A stretch of DNA of 64,000 nucleotides, from contig NZ_CP043641.1 in the NCBI RefSeq assembly GCF_014217625.1, forward strand, positions 1,302,001 to 1,366,000, written 5' to 3'. Of this stretch, positions 54,782 to 63,258 are shown piece after piece; within the stretch, counting starts at the first letter, position 1; each line of letters starts with the position of its first letter. The notes beneath the pieces were generated by a model, which saw nothing but the letters and a program-made list of their open reading frames with translations, searched no databases and had not been told where the DNA came from. The position numbers and the translations under genes are program-made. This DNA is from Leifsonia shinshuensis (GTDB lineage Bacteria; Actinomycetota; Actinomycetes; Actinomycetales; Microbacteriaceae).

Positions 54782-55393
54782 ATGCAGCAGCACACAGCAC
54801 GGACCCTCGCCGCCCTCGCGATCGCCGCAGCCGCCGTCACGCTCGTGGGCTGCACGCCGTCCGCGAAGCCGAACGCGACGGCCTCCTCGTCCGCGCACGC
54901 GGGCGGATCGAAGGCCGACCCCGCCGCGACGCCCACGCCGACCCCGACGTCCACGGTGCCTCCGACGCCGGTCACGCTGACCTGCGCCCAGGTCGTGACC
55001 CCCGACCAGGTCTACGCGTACAACCCGAACTTCACGACCGATCCCGGCTACGCGCCGGGCGACGGGACGCTGGAGAAGCAGGTCGCGGACTGGAAGGGCG
55101 TCACCTGCGCCTGGAAGAACCAGACCAGCGGCGACGTCGTCCAGATCGCCGTGGCGATGCCGCCGTCGGACAAGCTGGAGGGTCTGAAGAACACCGCCAT
55201 CACGGTGGCCCAGCCGGTTCCCACCTACGGCACGCCGCCGCAGGTGGAGGGCTACTTCAAGCCGGGCACCGCCGGCCAGGTGCAGATCTTCCGCGGCACG
55301 TACTGGGTGGTCGCGGAGTCGACCGCGTTCTTCGAGCCGGGCGACGCCGCGCCGCTGATGCAGAGCGTGCTGGGCAACCTGCCCGCGAGCTGA
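54782..55393 (+). CDS. Secreted lipoprotein of unknown function
   Basis: 203 residues. A signal peptide with lipobox 'LVGC' (Cys24) predicts lipid anchoring, followed by a Ser/Thr/Pro/Ala-rich linker (to about residue 66) and a globular domain of about 130 residues with two cysteines ('VTLTCAQVV' and '[10 protein letters not shown]') that may form a disulfide; the second sits in a DUF3558-like context. I do not recognise a ligand. The ATG at 54782 is chosen because it begins the signal peptide. Confidence 0.82.
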   Translation: MQQHTARTLAALAIAAAAVTLVGCTPSAKPNATASSSAHAGGSKADPAATPTPTPTSTVPPTPVTLTCAQVVTPDQVYAYNPNFTTDPGYAPGDGTLEKQVADWKGVTCAWKNQTSGDVVQIAVAMPPSDKLEGLKNTAITVAQPVPTYGTPPQVEGYFKPGTAGQVQIFRGTYWVVAESTAFFEPGDAAPLMQSVLGNLPAS

Positions 55394-55463
55394 CCCGCGC
55401 CGCCGGCGCGCCGCTCTGGACGGGCGCCGCGCGAAAGGATGCTAGCCTGGACGGGCACTCCTG

Positions 55464-55536
55464 GCCCCCATAGCTCAGGGGATAGAGCGTCTGCCTCCGG
55501 AGCAGAAGGCCGTAGGTTCAAATCCTACTGGGGGCA
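55464..55536 (+). tRNA. tRNA-Arg (anticodon CCG)
   Basis: A 73-base cloverleaf: acceptor GCCCCCA pairs with TGGGGGC, D arm GCTC/GAGC, anticodon stem TCTGC/GCAGA with loop CTCCGGA (anticodon CCG), and T arm GTAGG-TTCAAAT-CCTAC. CCA is not fully encoded (ACC follows). A TAGCCT -10 candidate lies 15 bases upstream. It reads CGG codons, which are frequent in this GC-rich genome. Confidence 0.96.
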
Positions 55537-55587
55537 CCGAAGACAAGCTGGGGGCACCGAAGACAAGCTGAGGGCACCGAAGACAAG
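55528..55587 (+). repeat. Threefold tandem repeat of the tRNA-Arg 3' end
   Basis: The 20-base unit CTGGGGGCACCGAAGACAAG occurs at 55528-55547 (first nine bases being the tRNA 3' end), 55548-55567 and, with one change, 55568-55587. Confidence 0.9.
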
Positions 55588-55625
55588 AAGGAAGCCCCCT
55601 CCCGCCGCGGGAGGGGGCTTCCTTC
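55587..55625. terminator. Strong bidirectional hairpin terminator
   Basis: Perfect 18-bp stem starting GAAGGAAGCCCCC with a three-base loop, between tRNA-Arg and the convergent protease gene. Confidence 0.85.
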
Positions 55626-55629
55626 GTTC

Positions 55630-56532
55630 TCAGAGACTGCCGACCGCGTCCCGGAGGGTGAAGACGGCCGCGGGCAGCGGCGACGCGTAGATCGCCGTCC
55701 CCGCGCACGTGTCGCCGACGCCCGGCCCGCTCTCGCACCGGGACGTCACCGCCCAGACGGAGCCGGTCCCCGACGCCTGCACATCCTTCAGCCAGGGGCC
55801 TCCGCTCGCGCCCTGGTTGAAGGCGCAGGCCGCACGCGCGTCGGGCGTGTAGCTGTTCTCCCGGGTCGTGGTGACCTCGCAGTGCTGGGCGGTCTGCCCG
55901 GTGTACGGCGCTCGCGCCGGGTAGCCCCAGATCCTCGTGTTCGGCACGACGTGCCCCGTCCCGGCCGCGAGGGCGTTGGCGCCCACCCGGCTCACGATCT
56001 GCTCGCCGTTGCTCGCGGCGAGCCGGACGAACGCGTAGTCGTGGTCCCACTTCTTGCTCTGCGTCCACTCGGCGGACGCCCGCGCCGCCGTGCCCGACCA
56101 GTAGCCGTGCGCCGACGGTCCGTCGCTCCAGCCCGGCGCGAACAGGAAGTTCCCGTAGTACGCCTTCCCCGGTCCGCCCGGATGCACGCAGTGCGCCGCG
56201 GTGATGACCAGGTTCTTCGACGCGCTGTTCACGACGGCGGCGGTGCAGGACCCGTCGCCGGTCGGGGTGCGGAAGAACAGCCTCCCGACGGTCGCCGTGC
56301 GGGTGACGACGGTGCCCAGGGCCGCGCGGGAGGCTTCGTCCGCCTCCTGCGCCAGGTCCTCCACCGCCCCGGTCCGGGTGTGCTGCTCGGGAACGGCCGC
56401 CCGCAGCCTCTCCTCCGACCAGTAGCCGTGCGGGTCGATCCGCGGCTCCGCCGCCGACGACGGCACGGGACCGGCCGCCGCGAGTGCGACCGTCACGGCG
56501 ATCGCGCCGAGTGCCTGAGTGAGCGTACGCAT
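55630..56532 (-). CDS. Secreted trypsin-like serine protease
   Basis: 300 residues with a signal peptide (about 1-28, cleavage near 'SSAAEP') and no membrane anchor. The chymotrypsin-fold triad is visible: His114 in 'ITAAHCV', Asp165 in 'WDHDYAFVR' and Ser243 in 'NQGASGGPW'; cysteine pairs around His114 and near Ser243 suggest disulfides. It resembles actinobacterial V8/glutamyl-endopeptidase-like secreted proteases; specificity is unknown. A stretch of about 50 residues before the catalytic domain may be a propeptide. It has a single-gene transcript ending at the 55.6-kb hairpin. Confidence 0.9.
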   Translation of the reverse strand: MRTLTQALGAIAVTVALAAAGPVPSSAAEPRIDPHGYWSEERLRAAVPEQHTRTGAVEDLAQEADEASRAALGTVVTRTATVGRLFFRTPTGDGSCTAAVVNSASKNLVITAAHCVHPGGPGKAYYGNFLFAPGWSDGPSAHGYWSGTAARASAEWTQSKKWDHDYAFVRLAASNGEQIVSRVGANALAAGTGHVVPNTRIWGYPARAPYTGQTAQHCEVTTTRENSYTPDARAACAFNQGASGGPWLKDVQASGTGSVWAVTSRCESGPGVGDTCAGTAIYASPLPAAVFTLRDAVGSL

Positions 56533-56614
56533 CCTGTTCCCCCTTCCCGCTCCCCGCGTCCCGGTCGGACGCCGCGTGCGGAGCGGTCGTCCCCTTCGAC
56601 GCTAGGGCGGGGAG

Positions 56615-56638
56615 CCCGCGGGCCGCGTCGGCCGCGGG
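56615..56638 (-). terminator. Hairpin after ptsH
   Basis: CCCGCGG and CCGCGGG arms about ten bases apart, just downstream of the fructose operon. Confidence 0.45.
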
Positions 56639-56656
56639 ACGGGTCGGGGTCGGTCG

Positions 56657-56926
56657 CTACTCGGCGTCGAGATCGGTCTCCAGGAGGGCGACGAGCTCGT
56701 CCAGTGCGACCTCAGCGCCAGGGGCGTCCGACTTCAGGGTCACGACGGTTCCCTTGCTCGCGGCGAGCCCCATCAGGGAGAGGATGCTGCCCGCATTGAG
56801 GTCGGGGCCGTCGCCGGCGGCGATGGTCACCGGGATGCCCTTCTCCTGGACGGCGGTGACGAACAGCTTGGCGGGGCGGGCGTGGAGCCCGGAGGCGCTG
56901 GCGACGGTGGCGGTGCGCTGGGTCAT
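56657..56926 (-). CDS. ptsH: PTS phosphocarrier protein HPr
   Basis: 89 residues. The phosphorylation site His15 is in 'ASGLHARPAK', and Ser47 in 'NAGSILSLMGL' corresponds to the regulatory Ser46 of Gram-positive HPr. It passes phosphate from enzyme I to the fructose EIIA domain of FruA, encoded just upstream. Enzyme I (ptsI) is not in the window. It starts 38 bases after fruA, as last gene of the operon. Confidence 0.95.
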   Translation of the reverse strand: MTQRTATVASASGLHARPAKLFVTAVQEKGIPVTIAAGDGPDLNAGSILSLMGLAASKGTVVTLKSDAPGAEVALDELVALLETDLDAE

Positions 56927-56964
56927 GGTCCTCTTCTTCGTGGTCGTGGGTGGTGTGGACGGGG

Positions 56965-59040
56965 TCAGGCGGCGACGGTCGCCGGGACGGGCTGCTCGGC
57001 CTCCGCCGGGGCGGGCTTCGCGACGCGGGGCGCCGCGAACCGCTTCAGCCCGACGACGAGGACGGCGGTGACGAGGGTCCCGGCCGCGAGCGCCACGAGG
57101 AAGCCCCAGACCGGGTCGATCGCGAAGAACACGAAGATCCCGCCGTGCGGAGCGCGCGATCCGACCCCGAAGGCCATGGCCAGGGCTCCGGCGACGGCGC
57201 CGCCCGCGAGGTTGGCCGGGATGACTCGCAGCGGGTCGGCCGCGGCGAACGGGATCGCGCCCTCGGAGATGAAGGACAGGCCCAGCAGCCAGGCGGCCGC
57301 GCCGTTCTCCCGCTCCACCTGGGTGAATCCGCGGCGGTAGAGCACGGTCGAGGCCAGCGCCATGCCGAGCGGCGGCACCATCCCGGCGACCATGACCGCG
57401 GCCATGATGTGGAAGCTGGCGTCGGTCTGGGCCGCGAGGCCGGCGACCGCGAACGCGTAGGCCACCTTGTTGACGGGGCCACCGAGGTCGAAGCACATCA
57501 TCAGGCCGAGGATGACGCCGAGGAAGATCGCGCCGGCTCCGGAGAGTCCGTTCAGGAACGCGGTGAGCTGGGTCATCAGCCAGGCGATCGGGGCGCCCAG
57601 GATGAGCAGCATCAGGCCCGAGGCGATGATCGAGGCGCCGAGCGGGATGATCACGACCGGCATCAAGCCGCGCAGCCAGCGCGGCACGGCCGGGCGGCCG
57701 ATCAGCCACGCGGCGTAGCCGGCCAGCAGGCCGCCGATCAGGCCGCCGAGGAAGCCCGCGTTCATGAACACCGCGATCGCTCCGGCGACGAAGCCCGGTG
57801 CGATGCCCGGCCGGTCTGCGATCGCGAACGCGATATAGCCGGACAGGGCAGGGACGAGGAAGCCGAGGCTCACGCTGCCGATCTCGAACGCGATCGCGCC
57901 GAGGTAATAGCCGAGGCCTTCCGGCGGAAGGTTCCAGATCGCGTAGTGGGTCAGCGTGTACACGGCGTTGTTCATGCCGGAGCTGCCGTGGGCGAGCGCG
58001 ATCCCGTAGCCGCCCAGGAACGGCAGGAAGCTGATCGCGATGAGCAGGCCGCCGCCGGCGACGAACGGGATCATGTAGCTGACACCGGTGAGCAGGATGC
58101 GCTTGAGGTTGGCGCCCCAGGACAGCGTCGCCGCCGGGGAGGCTGTCGATGCGGAGCCGGACGCCGTGACGCGCGCACCGTTCGGGTCTCCCGCGACGGC
58201 GACCGCCTCGGCGATGAGCTGGTCGGGCTGCTCGATGCCGCGCTTGACGGTGGAGCGCACGACGGGCTTGCCGGCGAAGCGCGCCTCCTCGCGCACATCC
58301 ACGTCGTTGGCGAAGATGACGGCGTCGGCGTCGTCGATGATGCTCTGCGGGATGGCCTGGTAGCCGCTGGAGCCCTGCGGCTCGACGGTCAGGGCCACGC
58401 CGTTCTTGGTGCCGGCCGCGGTGAGCGCGTCGGCGGCCATGAAGGTGTGGGCGATGCCGGTCGCGCAGGAGGTGACGGCGACGATGCGGGCGGGGCGGCC
58501 GTCGATCCGGAGGGCGGCGTCGGCGTCGGCCGGACCGGAGGCTGCTGCGGTGACGGGCTCCGCTGCGGCGGCCGGCTTCGGCTCCCCCTCGCCGATGGCC
58601 TCGTCCACGAGCGCCACGACGTCCTCGGGAGACTTCGCTGCGCGCAGACCCGCGGTGAACTCCTCGGTCATCAGGCTGCGCGCGAGCTTCGACAGGACGG
58701 CGAGGTGGGCCTCCGCCGCGTCCGCCGGGGCCGCGATCAGGAACACCAGGTCGGCGGGACCGTCCGGCGCGCCGAAGTCCACGCCGGGCTGCAGCCGCGC
58801 GAATGCGAGCGTCGGGACTGTCACGGACGGGCTCTTGGCGTGCGGGATCGCGATGCCGCCGGGGAGGCCGGTCTCGTCCTTCTGCTCGCGGGCCCACGCG
58901 TCGCGGTACAGCGCGTCGGTGTCGTCGGCGCGGCCCTCCGCGACGACGCGGGCTGCGAGGGCGCGGATGACGTCGCTCTTGTCGCCGACCGCGCCGGCGT
59001 CGAGGCTGACGAGGGCTGGGGTGATTGTCTTCAGTGACAT
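56965..59040 (-). CDS. fruA: Fructose-specific PTS enzyme IIABC
   Basis: 691 residues with fused domains: EIIA (1-150; His67 in 'GGIAIPHAKSP'), an Ala/Pro linker, EIIB (about 183-280; phospho-Cys192 in 'AVTSCATGIAHTFMAADAL'), and EIIC (about 300-655) with eight to ten helices. It imports fructose as fructose 1-phosphate. Downstream is ptsH; upstream fruK and the regulator. The domain order A-B-C is standard for actinobacterial FruA. Confidence 0.96.
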   Translation of the reverse strand: MSLKTITPALVSLDAGAVGDKSDVIRALAARVVAEGRADDTDALYRDAWAREQKDETGLPGGIAIPHAKSPSVTVPTLAFARLQPGVDFGAPDGPADLVFLIAAPADAAEAHLAVLSKLARSLMTEEFTAGLRAAKSPEDVVALVDEAIGEGEPKPAAAAEPVTAAASGPADADAALRIDGRPARIVAVTSCATGIAHTFMAADALTAAGTKNGVALTVEPQGSSGYQAIPQSIIDDADAVIFANDVDVREEARFAGKPVVRSTVKRGIEQPDQLIAEAVAVAGDPNGARVTASGSASTASPAATLSWGANLKRILLTGVSYMIPFVAGGGLLIAISFLPFLGGYGIALAHGSSGMNNAVYTLTHYAIWNLPPEGLGYYLGAIAFEIGSVSLGFLVPALSGYIAFAIADRPGIAPGFVAGAIAVFMNAGFLGGLIGGLLAGYAAWLIGRPAVPRWLRGLMPVVIIPLGASIIASGLMLLILGAPIAWLMTQLTAFLNGLSGAGAIFLGVILGLMMCFDLGGPVNKVAYAFAVAGLAAQTDASFHIMAAVMVAGMVPPLGMALASTVLYRRGFTQVERENGAAAWLLGLSFISEGAIPFAAADPLRVIPANLAGGAVAGALAMAFGVGSRAPHGGIFVFFAIDPVWGFLVALAAGTLVTAVLVVGLKRFAAPRVAKPAPAEAEQPVPATVAA

Positions 59041-59095
59041 GGTGTCCTCCAGGTCGGGGGATGAACTCCGGGAGATGGATTCCGGGTTCGCGGGT

Positions 59096-60061
59096 TCAGG
59101 GGTGGAGTGCGGCGACCTTGAGGTCGCCGGTGGGCAGGTCGGCCGGTCGGGGCGCCTGGGTGCCGGGCAGCGAGGCCGCGGCCGAGCCGTAGCGGATCGC
59201 GTGGACGAGCCGCTCGGAGGGGGTGGCTCCTGCGACGTCGGCCAGCAGGTAGCCGGCCAGCGCGCTGTCGCCTGCGCCGACGGTGCTCCGCACGCGGATG
59301 CGCGGGGCGTCGGCCACGAAACCGCCGTCGGCGGTCACGAGGACGGAGCCGAGGGCGCCGAGCGTGACCAGCGCGGCGCCGGCCTGCTCGGGGACGAGCG
59401 TGCGGGCGACGGCGAGGACCGCCGTCGGCAGCTCGCCGGACTCGCCGAGCTCCCCGGACGTGAATGGGGAGCCGGTGAGCTCGGCGAGCTCGTCCTCGTT
59501 GGGCTTGATGAGGTCGGGGTGACCGTCGAAGACCGCGGCCCGCAGGGCCTCCCCCGACGTGTCCACCGCGATCAGCGGCGCGGCCTCCGCCCAGCGCTCG
59601 CGCACGGCGCGGATCACCGTCACGTAGAAGTCGTCGCCGGCCCCGGGCGGGAGCGACCCGGCGAGCACGAGCCACCTGGCGCCGGCGCAGGCCTCGACGA
59701 CGGCCTCCACCAGTGCGGCGGCGTCGCCCGCGTCGAGGGCGGCGCCGGGGAGGTTCAGCTTGGTGGTGACGCCGGCCGGGTCGGTGATGGTCAGGTTGGC
59801 GCGCGCGTGGCCGTGGATGGCGACCGTGCGCACCGGCACCCCGGCCGTGCGGAGCACGACGCCGAACGGGTCGTCGGCCGCCAGCGGCAGCACCGCGAGC
59901 GCGGGCACACCGGAGGCCGCGACGACGCGCGCCACGTTGATGCCCTTGCCACCGGCGTCCTCGCGCGACGACGCCGCGGACTGGACCTCGCCCGGGCGCA
60001 GCGTTGCGCTCAGCGTGACGGCCCGGTCGAGGGACGGGTTGGCGGTCAGGGTGACGATCAT
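59096..60061 (-). CDS. fruK: 1-phosphofructokinase
   Basis: 321 residues, PfkB/ribokinase fold. It phosphorylates fructose 1-phosphate to fructose 1,6-bisphosphate. The N-terminal 'TLTANPSLDRAV', the 'GGKGINVARV' signature and the catalytic 'VGAGDSALAGYL' are intact. The ATG overlaps the regulator stop (ATGA), and fruA starts 55 bases downstream, giving the whole import and entry into glycolysis. Confidence 0.95.
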   Translation of the reverse strand: MIVTLTANPSLDRAVTLSATLRPGEVQSAASSREDAGGKGINVARVVAASGVPALAVLPLAADDPFGVVLRTAGVPVRTVAIHGHARANLTITDPAGVTTKLNLPGAALDAGDAAALVEAVVEACAGARWLVLAGSLPPGAGDDFYVTVIRAVRERWAEAAPLIAVDTSGEALRAAVFDGHPDLIKPNEDELAELTGSPFTSGELGESGELPTAVLAVARTLVPEQAGAALVTLGALGSVLVTADGGFVADAPRIRVRSTVGAGDSALAGYLLADVAGATPSERLVHAIRYGSAAASLPGTQAPRPADLPTGDLKVAALHP

Positions 60062-60843
60062 GCCTGCACGACCTCGACTCCGGAGGCGGCGAGCGCGTCG
60101 GCGAGCTCGCCGTCCGGCGCGCGGTCGGTGACCAGGACGTCCACCGCGTCGAGCGCCGCGAACGAGACCAGCGACTCCTGCTGGAACTTGGTGGAGTCCG
60201 CGACGACGACCACCCGGCGCGCGGCCCGGACGATGGCCTCCTTGACGGCGGCCTCCTCCGGGTCCGGCGTGCTGAGGCCGAAGCCGGCGGAGACACCGTT
60301 GACGCCGACGAAGACGATGTCGGGCCGCAGCGACTGGATGGAGCGGACCGTGGCCGCGCCGACCGCCGCGGCGGTGACCCCGCGGATCCGTCCGCCCACG
60401 ACGGTGAGGGCGACCCGGTCGGCCGCGGCGAGCGCGGGAGCCAGGGTGAGCGAGTGGGTGACGACCTCCGCCTCTCCCCCGGTCGCGGAAAGCCGCGCGG
60501 GGAGGAGCTGGGCGACGGCCGCCGTGGTCGTGCCCGCGTCGAGGTAGAGGGAGCCGCGGAAGCCGTCGCCCAGGACGTCGAGGGCGCGGGCGGCGATGCG
60601 CTGCTTGGTGTCGGCGCGGAGGCCGGTGCGTTCGAAGACGGAGGCCTCCGCGGTGCTCACCCGTTCCAGGGCGACGGCGCCGCCGTGCACGCGGCGCAGG
60701 GCTCCGGCGGTCTCCAGGGCGTCGAGGTCGCGGCGGACGGTCTCGGTGGTCACCCCGAACCGCTCGGCGAGCTCGACCACGGCGACGCGGCCCTCCTCGA
60801 GCAGCAGCCGCTCGATCAGCTCTTGACGCTCCGTTGCATACAC
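60058..60843 (-). CDS. fruR: DeoR family regulator of the fructose operon
   Basis: 261 residues. N-terminal DeoR helix-turn-helix ('GRVAVVELAERFGVTTETVRRDLDAL', recognition helix about 30-45) and a C-terminal sugar-phosphate-sensing domain with 'LYLDAGTTTAAVAQLL' and the 'VKEAIVRAARRVVVVADSTKF' effector region. It very likely represses fruR-fruK-fruA-ptsH until fructose 1-phosphate accumulates. The GTG at 60843 is chosen because a consensus AAAGGAGG lies six bases before it; an in-frame start eight codons earlier would put that site inside the gene. Confidence 0.93.
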   Translation of the reverse strand: MYATERQELIERLLLEEGRVAVVELAERFGVTTETVRRDLDALETAGALRRVHGGAVALERVSTAEASVFERTGLRADTKQRIAARALDVLGDGFRGSLYLDAGTTTAAVAQLLPARLSATGGEAEVVTHSLTLAPALAAADRVALTVVGGRIRGVTAAAVGAATVRSIQSLRPDIVFVGVNGVSAGFGLSTPDPEEAAVKEAIVRAARRVVVVADSTKFQQESLVSFAALDAVDVLVTDRAPDGELADALAASGVEVVQA

Positions 60844-60846
60844 GCG

Positions 60847-60856
60847 AGGCCTCCTT
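60847..60856 (-). promoter_or_regulatory. Shine-Dalgarno site fixing the fruR start
   Basis: AAAGGAGG on the minus strand, six bases from GTG 60843. This strong site contrasts with the leaderless starts common elsewhere in the window. Confidence 0.7.
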
Positions 60857-60868
60857 TGGTTTCCCACA

Positions 60869-60912
60869 CATTACAACACGAAACAACATCTAGCAAGAGA
60901 ATTCTTTGTTGC
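60869..60912. promoter_or_regulatory. Candidate FruR operators
   Basis: On the minus strand TGTTGT is repeated with a ten-base period (60873-60888), and GCAA-AGAATTCT-TTGC-like symmetry lies at 60893-60912, with the same AGAATTCT core as the E. coli DeoR operator. Both are in the divergent region upstream of fruR. Confidence 0.45.
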
Positions 60913-60957
60913 TTTTCCTGCGTTCTCACGCGGACGTGTGGGAATCCCCACGCCACG

Positions 60958-60963
60958 TACAAT
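60958..60963 (+). promoter_or_regulatory. Putative -10 box of rlmC
   Basis: TACAAT, ten bases before the rlmC ATG; a leader of at most a few bases is predicted. Confidence 0.45.
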
Positions 60964-60973
60964 CGTTCGCGGA

Positions 60974-62098
60974 ATGGACTGCTCGTACTTCGACGCCGGC
61001 GTGTGCCGCTCGTGCACGCTGATGGGCGTCCCCTACGCCGAGCAGCTGGCCGGCAAGGACCGGCACTCCCGCGAACTCCTGGCGCCGTTCGGCGATGCGG
61101 CCTGGCTGCCGCCGGTCGCGAGCGCCGAGTCCGGCTATCGCAACAAGGCGAAGATGGTCGTCTCCGGCACCGTCGACGCGCCGACCATCGGCATCCTGGA
61201 CGAGGCAGGGCGCGGTGTCGACCTGCGCGAGTGCGGGATCTGCGCGCCGGGCGTGCGGGCGGCGCTGCCCGTGCTGGCGGACTTCGTGACGCGCGCGCGG
61301 ATCGAGCCCTACAGCGTCCCCGACCGCCGGGGCGAGCTGAAGTACGTGCTGGTGACCCTCTCCCCCGACGACGAGCTGATGGTGCGCTTCGTCGTCCGCT
61401 CGGAGGTGGCCGTCGGCCGCATCCGCGCCCTGCTGCCCGAGCTGCTGGCGGCGCTGCCGAACGCCAGGGTCGTGACCGCGAACCTCCAGCCGGAGCACAA
61501 GGCGGTCGTCGAGGGCGACCGCGAGATCGTGCTGACAGCGGAGTCGTCGCTCGTGATGCGTGTGGGCGGCATCCCGCTGCGGCTGCGCCCGCAGAGCTTC
61601 TTCCAGACCAACACCGCCGTCGCCGAAGCGCTGTACGCGCAGGTGGCCGCCTGGGTGGACGAGGTGTCGCCGGCGAGCGTGTGGGACCTGTACTGCGGCG
61701 TCGGCGGCTTCGCCCTGAACGTGGCGGCGCCGGGGCGCCGGGTCGTCGGCGTCGAGACCAGCACGGAGGCCGTGCGGAGCGCCCGCGCGACGGCTTCAGC
61801 CGCGGGCTTGCCGCTGGTGGCCTTCCGGGCGGGCGACGCGACCGGGTTCGCGCTCTCGGCGAAGACCGCGCCGGAGCTGGTGATCGTCAACCCGCCGCGG
61901 CGCGGCATCGGCGCCGAGCTCTCCGGCTGGCTCGAAGGCTCCGGCGTCCCTCACGTCGTCTACTCGAGCTGCAACCCGAAGAGCCTCGCGCACGACCTGG
62001 CGCGGATGCCGTCGTACCGGATCCGCACCGGCCGCGTCCTCGACATGTTCCCCCAGACCGGGCACCAGGAGGTCGCAGTGCTGCTCGACCGGGTCTGA
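60974..62098 (+). CDS. rlmC: 23S rRNA (uracil-C5)-methyltransferase, RlmC/TrmA family
   Basis: 374 residues. An N-terminal Fe-S cluster motif ('MDCSYFDAGVCRSCTL' plus 'ECGIC'), a methyltransferase domain with 'VWDLYCGVGGFALNVA', 'VIVNPPRRG' and the catalytic Cys in 'YSSCNPKSLAHDL' fit the RNA m5U methyltransferases; the N-terminal cysteine pattern and lack of a TRAM domain favour RlmC (U747 of 23S rRNA). RlmD-like specificity cannot be excluded. The ATG at 60974 places the first cysteine at residue 3. Monocistronic, ending in a strong hairpin. Confidence 0.9.
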   Translation: MDCSYFDAGVCRSCTLMGVPYAEQLAGKDRHSRELLAPFGDAAWLPPVASAESGYRNKAKMVVSGTVDAPTIGILDEAGRGVDLRECGICAPGVRAALPVLADFVTRARIEPYSVPDRRGELKYVLVTLSPDDELMVRFVVRSEVAVGRIRALLPELLAALPNARVVTANLQPEHKAVVEGDREIVLTAESSLVMRVGGIPLRLRPQSFFQTNTAVAEALYAQVAAWVDEVSPASVWDLYCGVGGFALNVAAPGRRVVGVETSTEAVRSARATASAAGLPLVAFRAGDATGFALSAKTAPELVIVNPPRRGIGAELSGWLEGSGVPHVVYSSCNPKSLAHDLARMPSYRIRTGRVLDMFPQTGHQEVAVLLDRV

Positions 62099-62117
62099 GC
62101 CGCACCCTCCGAAACGG

Positions 62118-62153
62118 CACGAGGCCCGCGTCATTTCTGACGCGGGCCTCGTG
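62118..62153. terminator. Bidirectional hairpin terminator
   Basis: Perfect 16-bp stem starting CACGAGGCCCGCG around TTTC, between the convergent rlmC and msrA genes. Confidence 0.85.
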
Positions 62154-62166
62154 ATCTTCGGGCGGA

Positions 62167-62679
62167 CTAGCTCGCCGCGGCCTCCCGGCGCGGCAGCTTC
62201 CAGTCCGGGCGCGCGAAGTGGCAGGTGTAGCCCCACGGGATGCGCTCCAGGTAGTCCTGGTGCTCGGGCTCGGCCTCCCAGAACGGCCCGGCCGGCTCCA
62301 CCTCGGTGACGACCTTGCCCGGCCAGAGACCGGAGGCGTCGACGTCCGCGATGGTGTCCTCGGCGACCCGGCGCTGCGCGTCGTCCTCGTAGTAGATCGC
62401 GGACCGGTAGCTGGTGCCGACGTCGTTGCCCTGGCGGTTCTTGGTCGACGGGTCGTGGATCTGGAAGAAGAACTCCAGCAGGTCACGGTAGCTGACCTTC
62501 TCCGGGTCGAACTCGATCTCGATCGCCTCGGCGTGCGTTCCGTGGTTGCGGTAGGTGGCGTTGGGCACGTCGCCGCCGGTGTAGCCGACGCGGGTGCTCA
62601 CGACGCCGGGGCGCTTGCGAATGAGGTCCTGCATGCCCCAGAAACATCCTCCGGCCAAGATGGCCTTCTCGGTCGTCAT
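62167..62679 (-). CDS. msrA: Peptide-methionine (S)-S-oxide reductase MsrA
   Basis: 170 residues. The catalytic Cys is in '[12 protein letters not shown]', with the family motifs '[12 protein letters not shown]', '[11 protein letters not shown]' and '[10 protein letters not shown]'. It reduces the S-epimer of methionine sulfoxide. The start shares one base with the msrB stop (TGATG), so both epimer-specific repair enzymes are made together. The residues after the catalytic Cys read WGMQ where many relatives have WCxE, so the resolving cysteine arrangement is the simpler kind. Confidence 0.95.
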   Translation of the reverse strand: MTTEKAILAGGCFWGMQDLIRKRPGVVSTRVGYTGGDVPNATYRNHGTHAEAIEIEFDPEKVSYRDLLEFFFQIHDPSTKNRQGNDVGTSYRSAIYYEDDAQRRVAEDTIADVDASGLWPGKVVTEVEPAGPFWEAEPEHQDYLERIPWGYTCHFARPDWKLPRREAAAS

Positions 62680-63155
62680 CAGTGGTTCTCCTCGGTGTTG
62701 TCGTGCTGGTCGTTCTCGAAAAGGTGGCGGTAGCCGCTGTAGCCCTGCTCGTCCAGCTCGGCGAGCGGGATGAAGCGGAGGGCGGCGGAGTTGATGCAGT
62801 AGCGCAATCCTCCCGCCTCTGCGGGCCCGTCGTCGAACAGGTGGCCGAGGTGGCTGTCGCCGTGGGCGGAACGCACCTCGGTGCGGACCATCCCGTAGGT
62901 GCGGTCGGTCTTCTCCACGATGTTGCCCGGCTCCACCGGCACGGTGAAGCTCGGCCATCCGGAACGGCTGTCGTACTTGTTCACTGACGCGAAGAGCGGC
63001 TCCCCCGACACGATGTCGACGTAGAGCCCCGCCTCGTGATTGTTCCAGAACTCGTTGCGGAAGGCCGGCTCTGTGGCCGCCTCCTGGGTGACCGCGTACT
63101 GCGCGGGGGTGAGCCGCGCGACGGCGTCCTGGCTCTTGCGGTAGTCCTGTGTCAC
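62679..63155 (-). CDS. msrB: Peptide-methionine (R)-S-oxide reductase MsrB
   Basis: 158 residues. '[10 protein letters not shown]', '[19 protein letters not shown]' and the catalytic Cys in '[13 protein letters not shown]' define the family. The two CxxC zinc-binding pairs of many MsrB proteins are absent, so this is the zinc-free type. It reduces the R-epimer of methionine sulfoxide and is co-translated with msrA. Confidence 0.95.
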   Translation of the reverse strand: MTQDYRKSQDAVARLTPAQYAVTQEAATEPAFRNEFWNNHEAGLYVDIVSGEPLFASVNKYDSRSGWPSFTVPVEPGNIVEKTDRTYGMVRTEVRSAHGDSHLGHLFDDGPAEAGGLRYCINSAALRFIPLAELDEQGYSGYRHLFENDQHDNTEENH

Positions 63156-63258
63156 GTTTCCTCCTGAGTGCGGCGAGCGCTGGCTGCGGCGCCGTCAGTA
63201 AGGAGAACAGCGGAAGGGGCCGGGTTGGTCCCTGGGTTGCTGTGAGTTCGCTGAGGGG

